Of a stretch of DNA of 49,300 nucleotides, positions 16,111-25,365 are shown one piece after another. This DNA is from Sporolactobacillus sp. THM7-7 (GTDB lineage: Bacteria; Bacillota; Bacilli; Bacillales; Sporolactobacillaceae): assembly GCF_004153225.1 (NCBI RefSeq), contig NZ_SEMB01000024.1, positions 1-49,300 of the forward strand, given 5' to 3'. Below the pieces are notes generated by a model. That model made no database searches. It saw only the letters and a list, made by a program, of their open reading frames with translations, and had not been told where the DNA came from. The position numbers and the translations under genes were made by a program. Each line of letters starts with the position of its first letter. Position 1 is the stretch's first letter.

Positions 16111-17099
16111 ATCTCATCTTCGTCACTCGGGAACAGGATGCCTTTCTCTTTACGGACCTTTTCCATAATCTCAAGCACCTGGCGGCTGAGGCCTTTCAGA
16201 CGCCTGTATTCTTCCATATCATGATTTTCGATCACATCCGCAAACCGGACGATTTCGAAAACTTTATCATTGTCCGATGGATGAGACGCCACCACTTCCG
16301 TTTTCTTTGTGTGGGCATCCATCCATTCAAGCTGTGAAATATCCGAAGAACTGTTGATACGGAGCGTCCCTTTTTCCCCGTGAATTTCCGACGGCACTTG
16401 CGAATGTGCGATTTTCGAACAGAGGATCGTGCAGACAAAACCGTCATACTGCAAAATCAACGTCCCGCTTCCGTCAATGCCGTTTGATAATTTTACCGGA
16501 TAATAAACGGACTCAAGCGGCGCACCAAACAGATCGACCGCCGCGTAAAGCGGATACACGCCCAGGTCTTCGAGCGCGCCGCCGGCATATTCCGGCGAAA
16601 AGACATTGGCCACTTTTCCGTCGAGAAATTTATCATATCGTGATGAATATTGAATTAAGTGTAAAAAGCCCGACCGAATCGTTCCCGCTCTCGGCAGCTC
16701 TTCCTTCAGACGCCGGAACACAGGCGTCTGAATGTTGCGGATCGCTTCAAAAAGGAAAACGTCTTCTTTTTCCGCCAGAGCAAAAGCATCGTCGCATTCC
16801 TTCACAGTCATAAACATCGGCTTCTCGCAAATCACATGCTTGCCACCGCGGAGCAGCACTTTGACCTGTTCATAGTGCAGGCTGTTCGGAGAAGCAACAT
16901 AAACGGCGTCGATCTCGCTGCTTTCGGCGAGATCTTCGATCGATGCAAACCATTGACGGCCGCCATGTTTCCCGGTAAACGTTTTCGCCTTCTCTTCGCT
17001 TCTTGAATAAGCGCCTTCAAAAAACAGTTTTCCGCTTTTTTTCGCGGCCTCGATAAATGAATCTGTTATCCAACTTGTCCCGATAGTTCCGAACTTCAT
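16107..17099 (-). CDS. Gfo/Idh/MocA-family oxidoreductase
   Basis: A 330-residue NAD(P)-dependent dehydrogenase. The N-terminal Rossmann domain starts FGTIGTSWITDSFIEA and includes VYVASPNSLHYEQV. GKHVICEKPM carries the family Glu-Lys-Pro catalytic lysine, and the C-terminal alpha/beta domain includes GGALEDLGVYPLYAA. It resembles B. subtilis YulF. Substrates in the family are sugars, inositols and derivatives; this one cannot be assigned. The ATG at 17099 follows GGAGGCGG. The stop codon lies inside the last unit of the TATCAG repeat array, with no clear terminator, which is unusual. It is a single gene. Confidence 0.9.
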   Translation of the reverse strand: MKFGTIGTSWITDSFIEAAKKSGKLFFEGAYSRSEEKAKTFTGKHGGRQWFASIEDLAESSEIDAVYVASPNSLHYEQVKVLLRGGKHVICEKPMFMTVKECDDAFALAEKEDVFLFEAIRNIQTPVFRRLKEELPRAGTIRSGFLHLIQYSSRYDKFLDGKVANVFSPEYAGGALEDLGVYPLYAAVDLFGAPLESVYYPVKLSNGIDGSGTLILQYDGFVCTILCSKIAHSQVPSEIHGEKGTLRINSSSDISQLEWMDAHTKKTEVVASHPSDNDKVFEIVRFADVIENHDMEEYRRLKGLSRQVLEIMEKVRKEKGILFPSDEDEI

Positions 17100-17558
17100 T
17101 ATTTCCGCCTCCAGTTTTAATCGTCCTTCTCTCGATTATTATACATGGAACAGCATCGGTTTTTCACGGCATTAAAACGCAGCGGCCTTCTCCCCTGAAT
17201 ATGGCAAAAACCCGTTCAAAAGCGAGCGGCGACTGAACGACTGGGATTTTCTCACGTTCATCCTCTCCGCGGTACAGAAATTGGTCGGCAATTTTTCCGG
17301 ACTTTTGGAACATCCTCTAATTTAAAGAGACCTTTACAAAAAGGACGGTCGCTTGAAAACCGGCAACCCCGAAATCCTTATACGCCGTTTCGTTTTCTAA
17401 AGAAAGTTAGAGGGACGGCCTTAAAGATTCCCGTCGAAATCAGGCCCTCTGCTGATCCGTAACATAACATTGTGGAAATTTACCCACAAACAGCACATAA
17501 TCGTCATTTTAAAGTATAAGTAGTAGGGCAATCAGATACACTCGGAGGCATGACCATA
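17100..17558. other. Divergent intergenic region with one hairpin
   Basis: About 460 bp between divergent genes. The only structure I see is an imperfect hairpin at 17410-17451 (AGAGGG..GGCCT pairing with AGGCC.CTCT) without a T-run. No reading frame with a ribosome binding site is convincing. Confidence 0.4.
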
Positions 17559-18842
17559 ATGAACGGTGAACAAACTGTACAAAAACAATCGCTGACAATC
17601 GGGCTTGTTTTACTTTATATTCTTCCCCCAATGGGCATGGCGTGGCTTGTCGTCTTCGCGATCAGTGAATGGATAGATTTAATCAAACAAAAACACGATT
17701 TTCAGAAAGATTTTGTTACTGTTTTACTGGTTATGATGCTGCTCGCATCGATAGGAGCCGCGATCAGCAATCGGCAATTTACGGACCTTCTTTCGACGCT
17801 GATTCTCATCGGGTACCTTGGCATTTATCTTTATACAGTCAATCACCCTCACCAGCTTCCTCTGAAGCGGTTTATCTGGCTGACGATTTTCGGAGGAATC
17901 TACATTTTCTTTTCGGATAAAATGTTACATTTTCTGAATAACAGCTCACCGATCGGCCAGGCCGTCTCCTTTCTGACCGGGCATTTCCTTTTCGGGTACA
18001 GCGGAAAGCACCGGCTGTTCGGCTCGACATTCAATCCAAACTACGCCTGCTACCTCCTGATTCTTGCCCTGGCCTTTCTGCTTGTCGAACTGCTTCACGC
18101 GATCAGAATCAGGAACAAAAAATCCGTCGTTCTGATGCTCGTTTTCATGCTGATCCTCGATTTCGGTATTTATGAAACCGGGTCTCGGGCAGGATTTGTT
18201 ATCATGCTGCTGCTTAAACTGCTTTTCCTTTTCAAACTGAACAGGCGCTGGGCCATTGCCGCTTCTTTTTTGGTCGTTTTCTTTGCGCCGACGATTTACC
18301 AGTGGATCCCCCGCACCGACGTGACAGCTTCTTCGATGGACAAACGGATCTACATTTGGAAAACCAGCCTGCGTATTTTTATGGAAAATCCTGTATTTGG
18401 GACCACTTCATTCGGCTTTCGCGAAGAATCCACGAGGCTCGCCGGATATATGATTCCGCACGCACACGATCTTTTCCTCGCCATATTCTCGACCTCAGGC
18501 ATTTTTTGCGGATTGTTCTTCATCGGACTTATCCTGATCAGCGGATACGGCCTTGTGAAAGCACAAAGGATAAAGCACCGGAACAAATATTCCGCCGATC
18601 TTTTCCTTTTTGCCCTGCCGACGATTATTGCCTACGGGATTATGGATTTACCACTTTCATCGCCGCAAATCATGATCGTCGTGCTGATCCTGATGTCATT
18701 CTGGATGCGCTATATGAAACAAATGGAACTGTTCCGAAGTCTACCCGACCCGCTCAGCAGCTTTTTTGGCAAAGGGGAGCTGGCCGAAAAACGGAAGGAA
18801 AAAGAGACGGCCTCCATCCGGACGCTGCGTGATCATTTATGA
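17559..18842 (+). CDS. O-antigen ligase/polymerase-like (Wzy_C) membrane protein
   Basis: A 427-residue polytopic membrane protein with about ten to twelve hydrophobic segments. A longer soluble loop of the Wzy_C type contains FGSTFNPNYACYLL and ETGSRAGFVIML, which are typical of the WaaL/Wzy/TuaE superfamily. Family members join or polymerise undecaprenyl-linked glycans at the outer face of the membrane. In a Gram-positive this suggests exopolysaccharide, teichuronic acid or protein glycosylation, but no other glycan genes flank it, so the role is unassigned. GGAGG touches the ATG at 17550, so the ATG at 17559 (10 nt spacing) is preferred. The C-terminal 25 residues are charged and cytoplasmic. 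Confidence 0.82.
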   Translation: MNGEQTVQKQSLTIGLVLLYILPPMGMAWLVVFAISEWIDLIKQKHDFQKDFVTVLLVMMLLASIGAAISNRQFTDLLSTLILIGYLGIYLYTVNHPHQLPLKRFIWLTIFGGIYIFFSDKMLHFLNNSSPIGQAVSFLTGHFLFGYSGKHRLFGSTFNPNYACYLLILALAFLLVELLHAIRIRNKKSVVLMLVFMLILDFGIYETGSRAGFVIMLLLKLLFLFKLNRRWAIAASFLVVFFAPTIYQWIPRTDVTASSMDKRIYIWKTSLRIFMENPVFGTTSFGFREESTRLAGYMIPHAHDLFLAIFSTSGIFCGLFFIGLILISGYGLVKAQRIKHRNKYSADLFLFALPTIIAYGIMDLPLSSPQIMIVVLILMSFWMRYMKQMELFRSLPDPLSSFFGKGELAEKRKEKETASIRTLRDHL

Positions 18843-19036
18843 ACACCGCTTCTCTGAAACGCGGACGAGCGGTTGGCCGACCCATCGCTATAAAGGGCTG
18901 AATAAAGGGCTGAACGAAACCGGTTTTAAAAAACCCCTCCGGTTTGCCCTTCTTGACTTTTTTTCCATCCGTCTCCATAATGTTCAGAAGCTGCAATCTG
19001 TATAATTTGGATTCAATCCATCGGGGGGAAACTGAC

Positions 19037-19858
19037 TTGCTGGAGAAAATCGTTTTCATCGGGGCCGGTGCGGTCGCCGAGTCATTGATTAAAGGGTTTC
19101 TGGATAAAGATTTTATAACACCCGATCGTATTTGGGTGAACAATCACTCAAATACGGACCGCCTGAAAGAATTGGAAGAGGCTTACAGCATTCGAACCAC
19201 TCAGGATAAACAGGCTGCGCTGAAAAACGCCGACGTCGTCTTTCTCGCGTTTAAGCCTAAAGATACGGCGGAAGCCCTGGAAAGTATGAAAGGTTTCATG
19301 AAAAGCGGCCAGCTCTTTATTTCGCTGATGGCCGGTGTCCCGTCCGACTATATTGTCTCGGTAACCGGCCAGCCTGTGTCGATCATCCGTGCCATGCCCA
19401 ATACGCCCGCATCGATCGGCTTGTCGGCGACCGGAATCGCCGCCGGATCATTTGCTTCCGCCGAACAGTTGTGTGTGGCAAAAGAGCTTTTTGAAACGGT
19501 GGGCACGGTGTCCATCGTTCAGGAATCCGCTATCGACATCATGACCGGACTGTCAGGCAGCGGACCTGCTTATCTTTATTATTTGGCAGAAGCGATGAAG
19601 GAAGCCGGTGTAGGTGAAGGGTTATCGGAGGACGAGGCCGCCCGCCTCGTCAAACAGACATTGAAAGGGGCCGCAGCTCTCCTTCACCGTTCCGGAAAGA
19701 CGCCGGGAGAACTGCTTCAGGCGGTGGCGACCCCAGGAGGCACAACCGAAGCCGGCGTGAACACGTTAAACAGACATCAGGCGAAAGAGGCGGTCATCGA
19801 TTGTGTCCATCAAGCCGTCCGGCGTGCCCGGGAATTGAGCGACCCGTTTTCAACATGA
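19037..19858 (+). CDS. proC: Pyrroline-5-carboxylate reductase
   Basis: A 273-residue enzyme reducing pyrroline-5-carboxylate to L-proline with NAD(P)H. Seen are the N-terminal Rossmann motif IVFIGAGAVAESLIKGF, VFLAFKP, IIRAMPNTPASIG, and the C-terminal dimerisation/active region GLSGSGPAYLYYLAEAM and TPGGTTEAGVNTL. Length is normal for ProC. The TTG at 19037 is 8 nt behind GGGGGG; an upstream ATG in frame (18944) lies in poorly conserved sequence before the ribosome binding site. Bacilli carry several paralogues (ProI, ProG, ProH), and which one this represents is not clear. It is a single gene with no strong terminator. Confidence 0.92.
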   Translation: MLEKIVFIGAGAVAESLIKGFLDKDFITPDRIWVNNHSNTDRLKELEEAYSIRTTQDKQAALKNADVVFLAFKPKDTAEALESMKGFMKSGQLFISLMAGVPSDYIVSVTGQPVSIIRAMPNTPASIGLSATGIAAGSFASAEQLCVAKELFETVGTVSIVQESAIDIMTGLSGSGPAYLYYLAEAMKEAGVGEGLSEDEAARLVKQTLKGAAALLHRSGKTPGELLQAVATPGGTTEAGVNTLNRHQAKEAVIDCVHQAVRRARELSDPFST

Positions 19859-19955
19859 GACAGGAACCAATGCTTCCTCATGTCAGGTTTATGGCGCAGG
19901 AGTCGTTTTTGGTGTCGTTTTTAGATTTTTAATGTCAGATTATGTGACATATTTG

Positions 19956-20112
19956 TTGAAACCTGCGTCCAGACTGCTATGATAAAGATGTAAGTTTTAA
20001 CACACCTTCTGTTGCAGTTAACCTTAAGTTAAGATGTTCGATCTTGGTTAAGGAAACCATCATTTACTCGTTTGCGATGGAATGCATCTTGCATTTCCAT
20101 CGCAATTTTTTT
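19956..20112 (+). ncRNA. Candidate small RNA (about 120 nt) with own promoter and terminator
   Basis: TTGAAA (19956-19961) and TATGAT (19978-19983) with a 16-bp spacer form a promoter. A transcript starting near 19990 would contain a stem-loop at 20022-20053 (CCTTAA/TTAAGG enclosing AAGAT/ATCTT). It would end at a strong terminator: a 15-bp, one-bulge stem at 20071-20105 followed by seven T. No reading frame with a ribosome binding site lies inside. It could be a trans-acting RNA or a premature leader of the GH92 gene, although that gene has a separate TATAAT box at 20269-20274. Confidence 0.55.
20071..20112 (+). terminator. Strong rho-independent terminator
   Basis: TTGCGATGGAA.TGCA pairs with TGCATTTCCATCGCAA around a 3-nt loop, then TTTTTTT. 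It ends the candidate small RNA and possibly read-through from proC. Confidence 0.9.
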
Positions 20113-20407
20113 GCTATAAAAATTTAACGGAATAGCATCGGTATTCGGGTAACTAAGACTTACCCCTGCGCCAAGTTTTCTTTATTTTTTTTTTATGTAT
20201 CGACGTATTGATTTATTGCTTTTCGAAAGGATTAACGAATAATCTTTTCACGAGCTTCCCGATTTCGGTATAATGAATGAATGAGAGATTTTGAGGTACT
20301 CGCGAAGATTTAAGTAATGTGCCGTCTCATCCGAATGCACGCAGTAACGGGTTTTTCGAAAACGGCTTTTTCTATGGATTTCAAATTTTGGAAAGGTGTC
20401 TCATTTT

Positions 20408-23400
20408 ATGAGAACGCACGAAATGACTAGAATACTTGCCATGGTTCTATGTCTCAACATTCTTGGGCTTCCTCTTCCGTTTCATCCGTCCGCCGCGGCG
20501 AAAGCTGAACCGGATTCTTTTTTCACGTCTTTTGAAGCCGACGATCCGGCGCTGACATGGGAAAACCAGGCGGAAACATCCAAAGGGGAAAAAATACTTA
20601 CCTCAGGTATTTCATCCACCGACGGCGGCAAGTCATCGGAAACGATGCGCACGTCTGCTGGGATAGGCCCGGACAGGCTTTACACTGGAAAAAATCATGC
20701 CGGATGGACCGGCATCCGCGCGCTGATTTACTCCGGAAAAGTCACCGGAAAAAACGGCGGGTATGCATACAATAAAATAATCAGTCTCCATCTCCCGGTT
20801 AAAGCAGATACCCGGCTTTCTTACTCTGTCGCCCCTCTCTCCGGAGATGGCAATTCGGGCAGGCGTACAGCCAGCTATGTGTCGCTTGATCTGGGTTTTT
20901 CCGACGGTACATACCTTCATCAAATCAAAAAGGCCGTCGACGAGGACGGCATCCGCATGACCCCTGCCGCACAAGGAAAATCCGGAACATTGTTTATGAA
21001 TCAATGGAATCGGAAAACGACGGATATAGGAAAAGCGGCCAAGGGAAAGACAATCACAAAGCTAATGGTTGCTTTTCACGCGCCGCCTGCTGAATCCGGC
21101 GCGTCCTTCCAGGGAGCGATCGACGACATTCGGATAGGCGGGAAGGCGGAAGCACAGGGCAATACATCACCGGTCGATCGCGTGAATATTTTAAGAGGAA
21201 CCAATTCCAATCGGACCTTTTCCCGAGGCAACACCGTCCCCGCTGTTGCTGTCCCTAACGGTTTCGCCTCCTGGTCGCCGGCAATCGACAGCAGCGCGGA
21301 CCGCCAGCTCTATCTCTATAACGAAAACAATAACCCGGACAACCTTCCAGAAATCCAGTCCTTTTCACTCAGTCACACGCCAAACGACCAAGACGGAGAC
21401 AGACAGACTTTTCAGGTCATGCCCTCCGCTTTTTCCGGAACGCCGGGTGCCAATCGGCTGAACCGGGGCCTTCCGTTTGAACGGAAAAATGAGACAGCCC
21501 GGCCCGATTACTATGGCGTGACATTCACGAACGGCATCAAAGCGGAGATGACCCCGGCCAGCCATTCCGCCATCTTTCGTTTTACCTTCAGCGGAAAGAC
21601 AGGCAGCCTGATTTTCGACAATCTGGATAATCACGGGGGGCTGACACTCAGTCTTGATAAGCGCTCTATTGAAGGCTACTCCGATGTCAAAAACGATAAG
21701 ACAGGCGAGATGAATCGGCTGTTTATCTACGCCGAGTTCAACCAGCCGATTATCAGCGGCAGCCCGCTTTCCGGAGAGAGCCGCGACCGGGTCACGGCTT
21801 TTTGCCAGTTCGACACATCGGAAGCGAAAACCGTCACGATGCGTGTCGGCGTTTCTTTGATCGGGGTAAAGCAGGCGAAGAAAAACCTCGATCTGGAAGT
21901 CGGCGGAAAGATGACTTTTGACAAAGTCAGAAAACAGGCGGCGCGGGAATGGAACGAGCAGCTTGGAAAAGTCACTGTCCAAGGGGCCAGCCCTGCCGAG
22001 CAAACCACGCTTTATTCCAACCTCTACCGGCTATTCCTGAAACCGAGCGAAGCGTTCGAAAACACCGGATCGAAGAAAAAAACGGATTATCGCTACGCCA
22101 GTCTGGATGGGAAACACACGGGCAATCCTACGGCAAATGAAACGGCAGCGCCGATAAAAGAAGGAAAACCATACGTCAGCAGCGATTTTGCCTACAGTGC
22201 CCAAACCGTGTGGCCTGCTTATACGCTGCTCGAACCCGAGCGAACGGGCCGGCTAATCAGCGGATTTCTGGAAAATGAAAAAGAAAGCGGATGGCTTCCT
22301 CGTTCCGAATCGGGCACATGGGCCGATCTTGCCTTCAGCGACGCTTATATTAAAGGCGTTCCTGGTGTTGACGGAGAACAGTTGTACCGCGCGATCTTAA
22401 AAGACGCCTCAGTGGACAGCCCTTCCCCCGGCAACGGACGTCCGCAGCAGGGGACGGCGGTTTTCAGGGGATACACGGATGCCAATCAGAACCGCAGCAT
22501 CAATTGGACGCTATCCAACAGCATGAACGACTTCGCCCTTGGCAACCTCGCCGCTTATCTAGAAAAGGAACAGAACGGGCAAATAAGTGGGGGCGGCTTT
22601 TCTTATCGTGACGACAGCAACTATTTTTTAAGCCGCGCGCAAAATTATTTGACCCTCTTCGATCGTTCAACCGGATTCTTTAACGCGAAAACCGGCGATG
22701 GAAAATGGCAGCAGAACGGAGGGACGTTTGATCCCGAGGCCTGGGACAACCCTCAGGCGACCCCGAACGGCTGGAATCTTTCTTTTGGCATCCCCCAGGA
22801 TGTTCAGGGACTGGCTAATCTGGAGGGCGGATGGACCGGTTTGTCGACAAAACTGGACCGGTTTTTCATGAAACGGCCCTCCCCGAGTGCTGTAAAGAAA
22901 TATGGAAAAGCGAAAGAGGCGGCGTCAGGGAATCTCGGTTTGTTTACGTTGGACAATCCTTCATCGGCTTTTACTCCGTATCTCTACGATTACACAGGAG
23001 AACCGTGGAAGACTCAGCAAAAGGTACGCGCCATTTTGAGTCACTTCTATACCGGAAGCAATGCCGGGCAGGGATATTTGGGCGACGATACGGGGGCCAT
23101 GCTTTCGGGGTGGTACTTTTTCAGCGCCGCCGGAATTTATCCGATTCCCGGTTCCTCGGATTATGCGATTGGCGCCCCTTATTTTAAAAACATGACGATC
23201 CAGTTGGAAAACGGAAAGAAACTTGTGATCCGCGCGCCCGGCGTCAGTGATAAAAACCAGTATGTACAAAGCGTCCTGTTCAACGGTCAATATTATTCAA
23301 AACCGACGATACCGCATGAGCTGATCGCGCAAGGCGGGGAGCTGACATTTCAAATGGGTCCGAAGCCTTCGGAATGGGGTGCTTCCTCCAGCGGCCTGCC

Positions 23401-24142
23401 GAATTCACTGACCCCGCAATCGACAAACGGTTCGGTAATATATCCGAAGCCGCTGACCGATTTAACCGATAAACAAGATCAAGTCGATATAGTGATCAAG
23501 GGCGGAAGCGCTAAACGGGAGCTTTTAGATAATCAGTCCAAAACGTCCGCCGTTTTCCAAAGCGGTCGCCCGTCTATCGACATACGACTGGGTAACGGCA
23601 GCGGACGGGTAAAAATGTACACACTGACGTCCCATGGTGAAAACATAAAGGCGAGCGATCCAAAGAGCTGGATTTTGTATGGCTCAAAAGACGGAACTCA
23701 TTGGGAAGTGCTTGATCAACGCGCCGATGAGACATTTAAATGGCGGGCCATGACCCGAGCCTTTACCATTAAAAATCCGGATGCCTTTCGCTATTACCGA
23801 CTGAGCATCACGGAAAAAAGCAGCAGTGCGCCGCTCGCCGTCGCTGAATACGAACTGCTCGGATATAGTGATATCGCTGATGACTTTCAAGCCATCGGGG
23901 CGCAGCTCACCGAGGCACTCAAGAAGAACCGCCTGACCGAAGCGCAGGCCGCTTCATTGTCCCACCTGCTTACCGAGGCACGGGTGACGTATAAAAAAGG
24001 ACAAATATCGGATTCGATTTATTACATGCAGATCTATGTGCAGCAGGTGAACGCGCTCCCCTTTGACACAGCGAATGCGAAAAAAGTGAGAAGCCGCTTG
24101 GCAGCCGATGCGCACGCCATCGTCAACTTGCTATCGGATTAA
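20408..24142 (+). CDS. Secreted GH92 alpha-mannosidase with discoidin-type domain
   Basis: A 1244-residue secreted protein. A Sec signal peptide covers about 1-34 (cleavage after AAAKA). An N-terminal beta-sandwich spans about 37-250. The GH92 module from about 260 to 970 begins GTNSNRTFSRGNTVPAVA and includes GYTDANQNRSINWTLSNSMN, PQDVQGLANLEGG and GDDTGAMLSGWYFFSAAGIYPI. A F5/8 type C (discoidin) carbohydrate-binding domain lies at about 1018-1153, then a helical tail. GH92 enzymes are calcium-dependent exo-alpha-mannosidases acting on N-glycans, yeast mannan or similar polymers. There is no sortase motif or C-terminal TM, so it is released or held by glycan binding. The ATG at 20408 is 11 nt from GAAAGG; the GTG at 20396 overlaps that site. 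No transporter or regulator is adjacent. Confidence 0.92.
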   Translation: MRTHEMTRILAMVLCLNILGLPLPFHPSAAAKAEPDSFFTSFEADDPALTWENQAETSKGEKILTSGISSTDGGKSSETMRTSAGIGPDRLYTGKNHAGWTGIRALIYSGKVTGKNGGYAYNKIISLHLPVKADTRLSYSVAPLSGDGNSGRRTASYVSLDLGFSDGTYLHQIKKAVDEDGIRMTPAAQGKSGTLFMNQWNRKTTDIGKAAKGKTITKLMVAFHAPPAESGASFQGAIDDIRIGGKAEAQGNTSPVDRVNILRGTNSNRTFSRGNTVPAVAVPNGFASWSPAIDSSADRQLYLYNENNNPDNLPEIQSFSLSHTPNDQDGDRQTFQVMPSAFSGTPGANRLNRGLPFERKNETARPDYYGVTFTNGIKAEMTPASHSAIFRFTFSGKTGSLIFDNLDNHGGLTLSLDKRSIEGYSDVKNDKTGEMNRLFIYAEFNQPIISGSPLSGESRDRVTAFCQFDTSEAKTVTMRVGVSLIGVKQAKKNLDLEVGGKMTFDKVRKQAAREWNEQLGKVTVQGASPAEQTTLYSNLYRLFLKPSEAFENTGSKKKTDYRYASLDGKHTGNPTANETAAPIKEGKPYVSSDFAYSAQTVWPAYTLLEPERTGRLISGFLENEKESGWLPRSESGTWADLAFSDAYIKGVPGVDGEQLYRAILKDASVDSPSPGNGRPQQGTAVFRGYTDANQNRSINWTLSNSMNDFALGNLAAYLEKEQNGQISGGGFSYRDDSNYFLSRAQNYLTLFDRSTGFFNAKTGDGKWQQNGGTFDPEAWDNPQATPNGWNLSFGIPQDVQGLANLEGGWTGLSTKLDRFFMKRPSPSAVKKYGKAKEAASGNLGLFTLDNPSSAFTPYLYDYTGEPWKTQQKVRAILSHFYTGSNAGQGYLGDDTGAMLSGWYFFSAAGIYPIPGSSDYAIGAPYFKNMTIQLENGKKLVIRAPGVSDKNQYVQSVLFNGQYYSKPTIPHELIAQGGELTFQMGPKPSEWGASSSGLPNSLTPQSTNGSVIYPKPLTDLTDKQDQVDIVIKGGSAKRELLDNQSKTSAVFQSGRPSIDIRLGNGSGRVKMYTLTSHGENIKASDPKSWILYGSKDGTHWEVLDQRADETFKWRAMTRAFTIKNPDAFRYYRLSITEKSSSAPLAVAEYELLGYSDIADDFQAIGAQLTEALKKNRLTEAQAASLSHLLTEARVTYKKGQISDSIYYMQIYVQQVNALPFDTANAKKVRSRLAADAHAIVNLLSD

Positions 24143-24154
24143 TGGAGAAAATTT

Positions 24155-24192
24155 GGCTCGGCCTGTTTGACGCTGGCTGGGCCTTATTTTTT
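24155..24192 (+). terminator. Rho-independent terminator after GH92
   Basis: A 9-bp stem with two G-U pairs (24155-24163 with 24175-24183) is followed by TTATTTTTT. Confidence 0.65.
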
Positions 24193-24206
24193 CTAAAACT
24201 TAACGT

Positions 24207-24243
24207 ACAAAAACAGGCGCCCCTTACGATGAAGGAGCGCCTG
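24207..24243 (-). terminator. Rho-independent terminator after murB
   Basis: On the minus strand a 12-bp stem (24232-24243 with 24214-24225) with one wobble pair is followed by TTTTTGT. Confidence 0.88.
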
Positions 24244-24276
24244 CTTTACGTACCTGGAGAAGCTTATCTTCCCTGA

Positions 24277-25197
24277 TTAAGCTTTTCGTTCGCCGATGAT
24301 TTTCACTTCTGTCTCCAGATCGACGTTGAATTTGGCTTTAACAGCGTTCTGAACATGATGAATCAATTTAATATAGTCCGTCGCCGTCCCGTGATCGATA
24401 TTCACCATAAAGCCGGCATGTTTCGTCGAGACTTCAACGCCGCCGATGCGCATTCCCTGAAGCCCGCTGTCTTGAATCAGCTTACCGGCATAATGTCCAG
24501 GGGGCCGTTTGAACACACTGCCGCAGGACGGATACTCCAGCGGCTGCTTCATTTCCCGCAGACGAGTCAGCCGGTCCATTTCCGCCTGAATGGCATTCTG
24601 GTTCCCAGGCTTTAAAGCAAAAGTCGCTTCAAGAGCAATATAGCCTTTTTTGGAAATCAGGCTGCTTCGATAACCAAGCTGCATGTCTTCGCGGGTCAGC
24701 TTAAGAAGCCGGCCGTTACGATCGGCCACAATAGCGCTATCGAGACAATCAGCCGTCTCACCGCCGTACGCTCCCGCATTCATGTACAGCGCCCCGCCAA
24801 CCGATCCGGGAATGCCGCAAGCGAACTCCAGACCGGTCAAGCGCCGCTTCAGAGCAAATTGCGAGACATCAATGATCGCTGCACCGCACTGAGCGATAAT
24901 CAGGCTTCCTTCCGAACGAATTCGATCTAGACGGGTCAGATTGATAACCACGCCGCGTATGCCCCCGTCCCGGATGATTACATTTGATCCATTCCCGAGC
25001 ACAGTAACGGGAATACGCCGTTTTGCCGAATACTTCACTATTTCACTGACTTCCTCGTAATTTTCAGGGAGAACCAGTACATCCGCCGCTCCGCCAGTTT
25101 TTGTGAATGTGTACTTGCTGAGCGTCTCATCATGTTTGATACAGTTCTCATGCTTTACAATTCGCTTTAAATCGTTAAAAATATCCATTTTATTCAT
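24277..25197 (-). CDS. murB: UDP-N-acetylenolpyruvoylglucosamine reductase
   Basis: A 306-residue FAD enzyme reducing UDP-GlcNAc-enolpyruvate to UDP-MurNAc with NADPH, a committed step of peptidoglycan synthesis in the cytoplasm. The PCMH-type FAD domain contains [14 protein letters not shown]. The FAD/substrate segment [24 protein letters not shown] and the C-terminal [11 protein letters not shown] with the catalytic Ser proton donor are all present, as is the terminal Glu region [10 protein letters not shown]. The ATG at 25197 follows GAGGATAGGA. It is monocistronic with its own terminator, unlike murB genes inside division clusters. Confidence 0.96.
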   Translation of the reverse strand: MNKMDIFNDLKRIVKHENCIKHDETLSKYTFTKTGGAADVLVLPENYEEVSEIVKYSAKRRIPVTVLGNGSNVIIRDGGIRGVVINLTRLDRIRSEGSLIIAQCGAAIIDVSQFALKRRLTGLEFACGIPGSVGGALYMNAGAYGGETADCLDSAIVADRNGRLLKLTREDMQLGYRSSLISKKGYIALEATFALKPGNQNAIQAEMDRLTRLREMKQPLEYPSCGSVFKRPPGHYAGKLIQDSGLQGMRIGGVEVSTKHAGFMVNIDHGTATDYIKLIHHVQNAVKAKFNVDLETEVKIIGERKA

Positions 25198-25296
25198 GTC
25201 CTATCCTCTGCCATTGCGGTCTGTAGCCTTGTTTACATTCTAATTAAGCCACGACACCGTGCGGATGTCAACAGGCCTGTACACCGAACAAAAGGT

Positions 25297-25327
25297 GTAA
25301 AAAATACGTCCGATTTCGGGACGTATT
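25297..25327 (-). terminator. Rho-independent terminator of the cheY-cheC-DGC operon
   Basis: On the minus strand AATACGTCC/GGACGTATT (25327-25319 with 25311-25303) is followed by a run of T. Confidence 0.8.
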
Positions 25328-25365
25328 CGAAAAGTTCAGAGGAAACATGATCGCCCGATCTTGTA

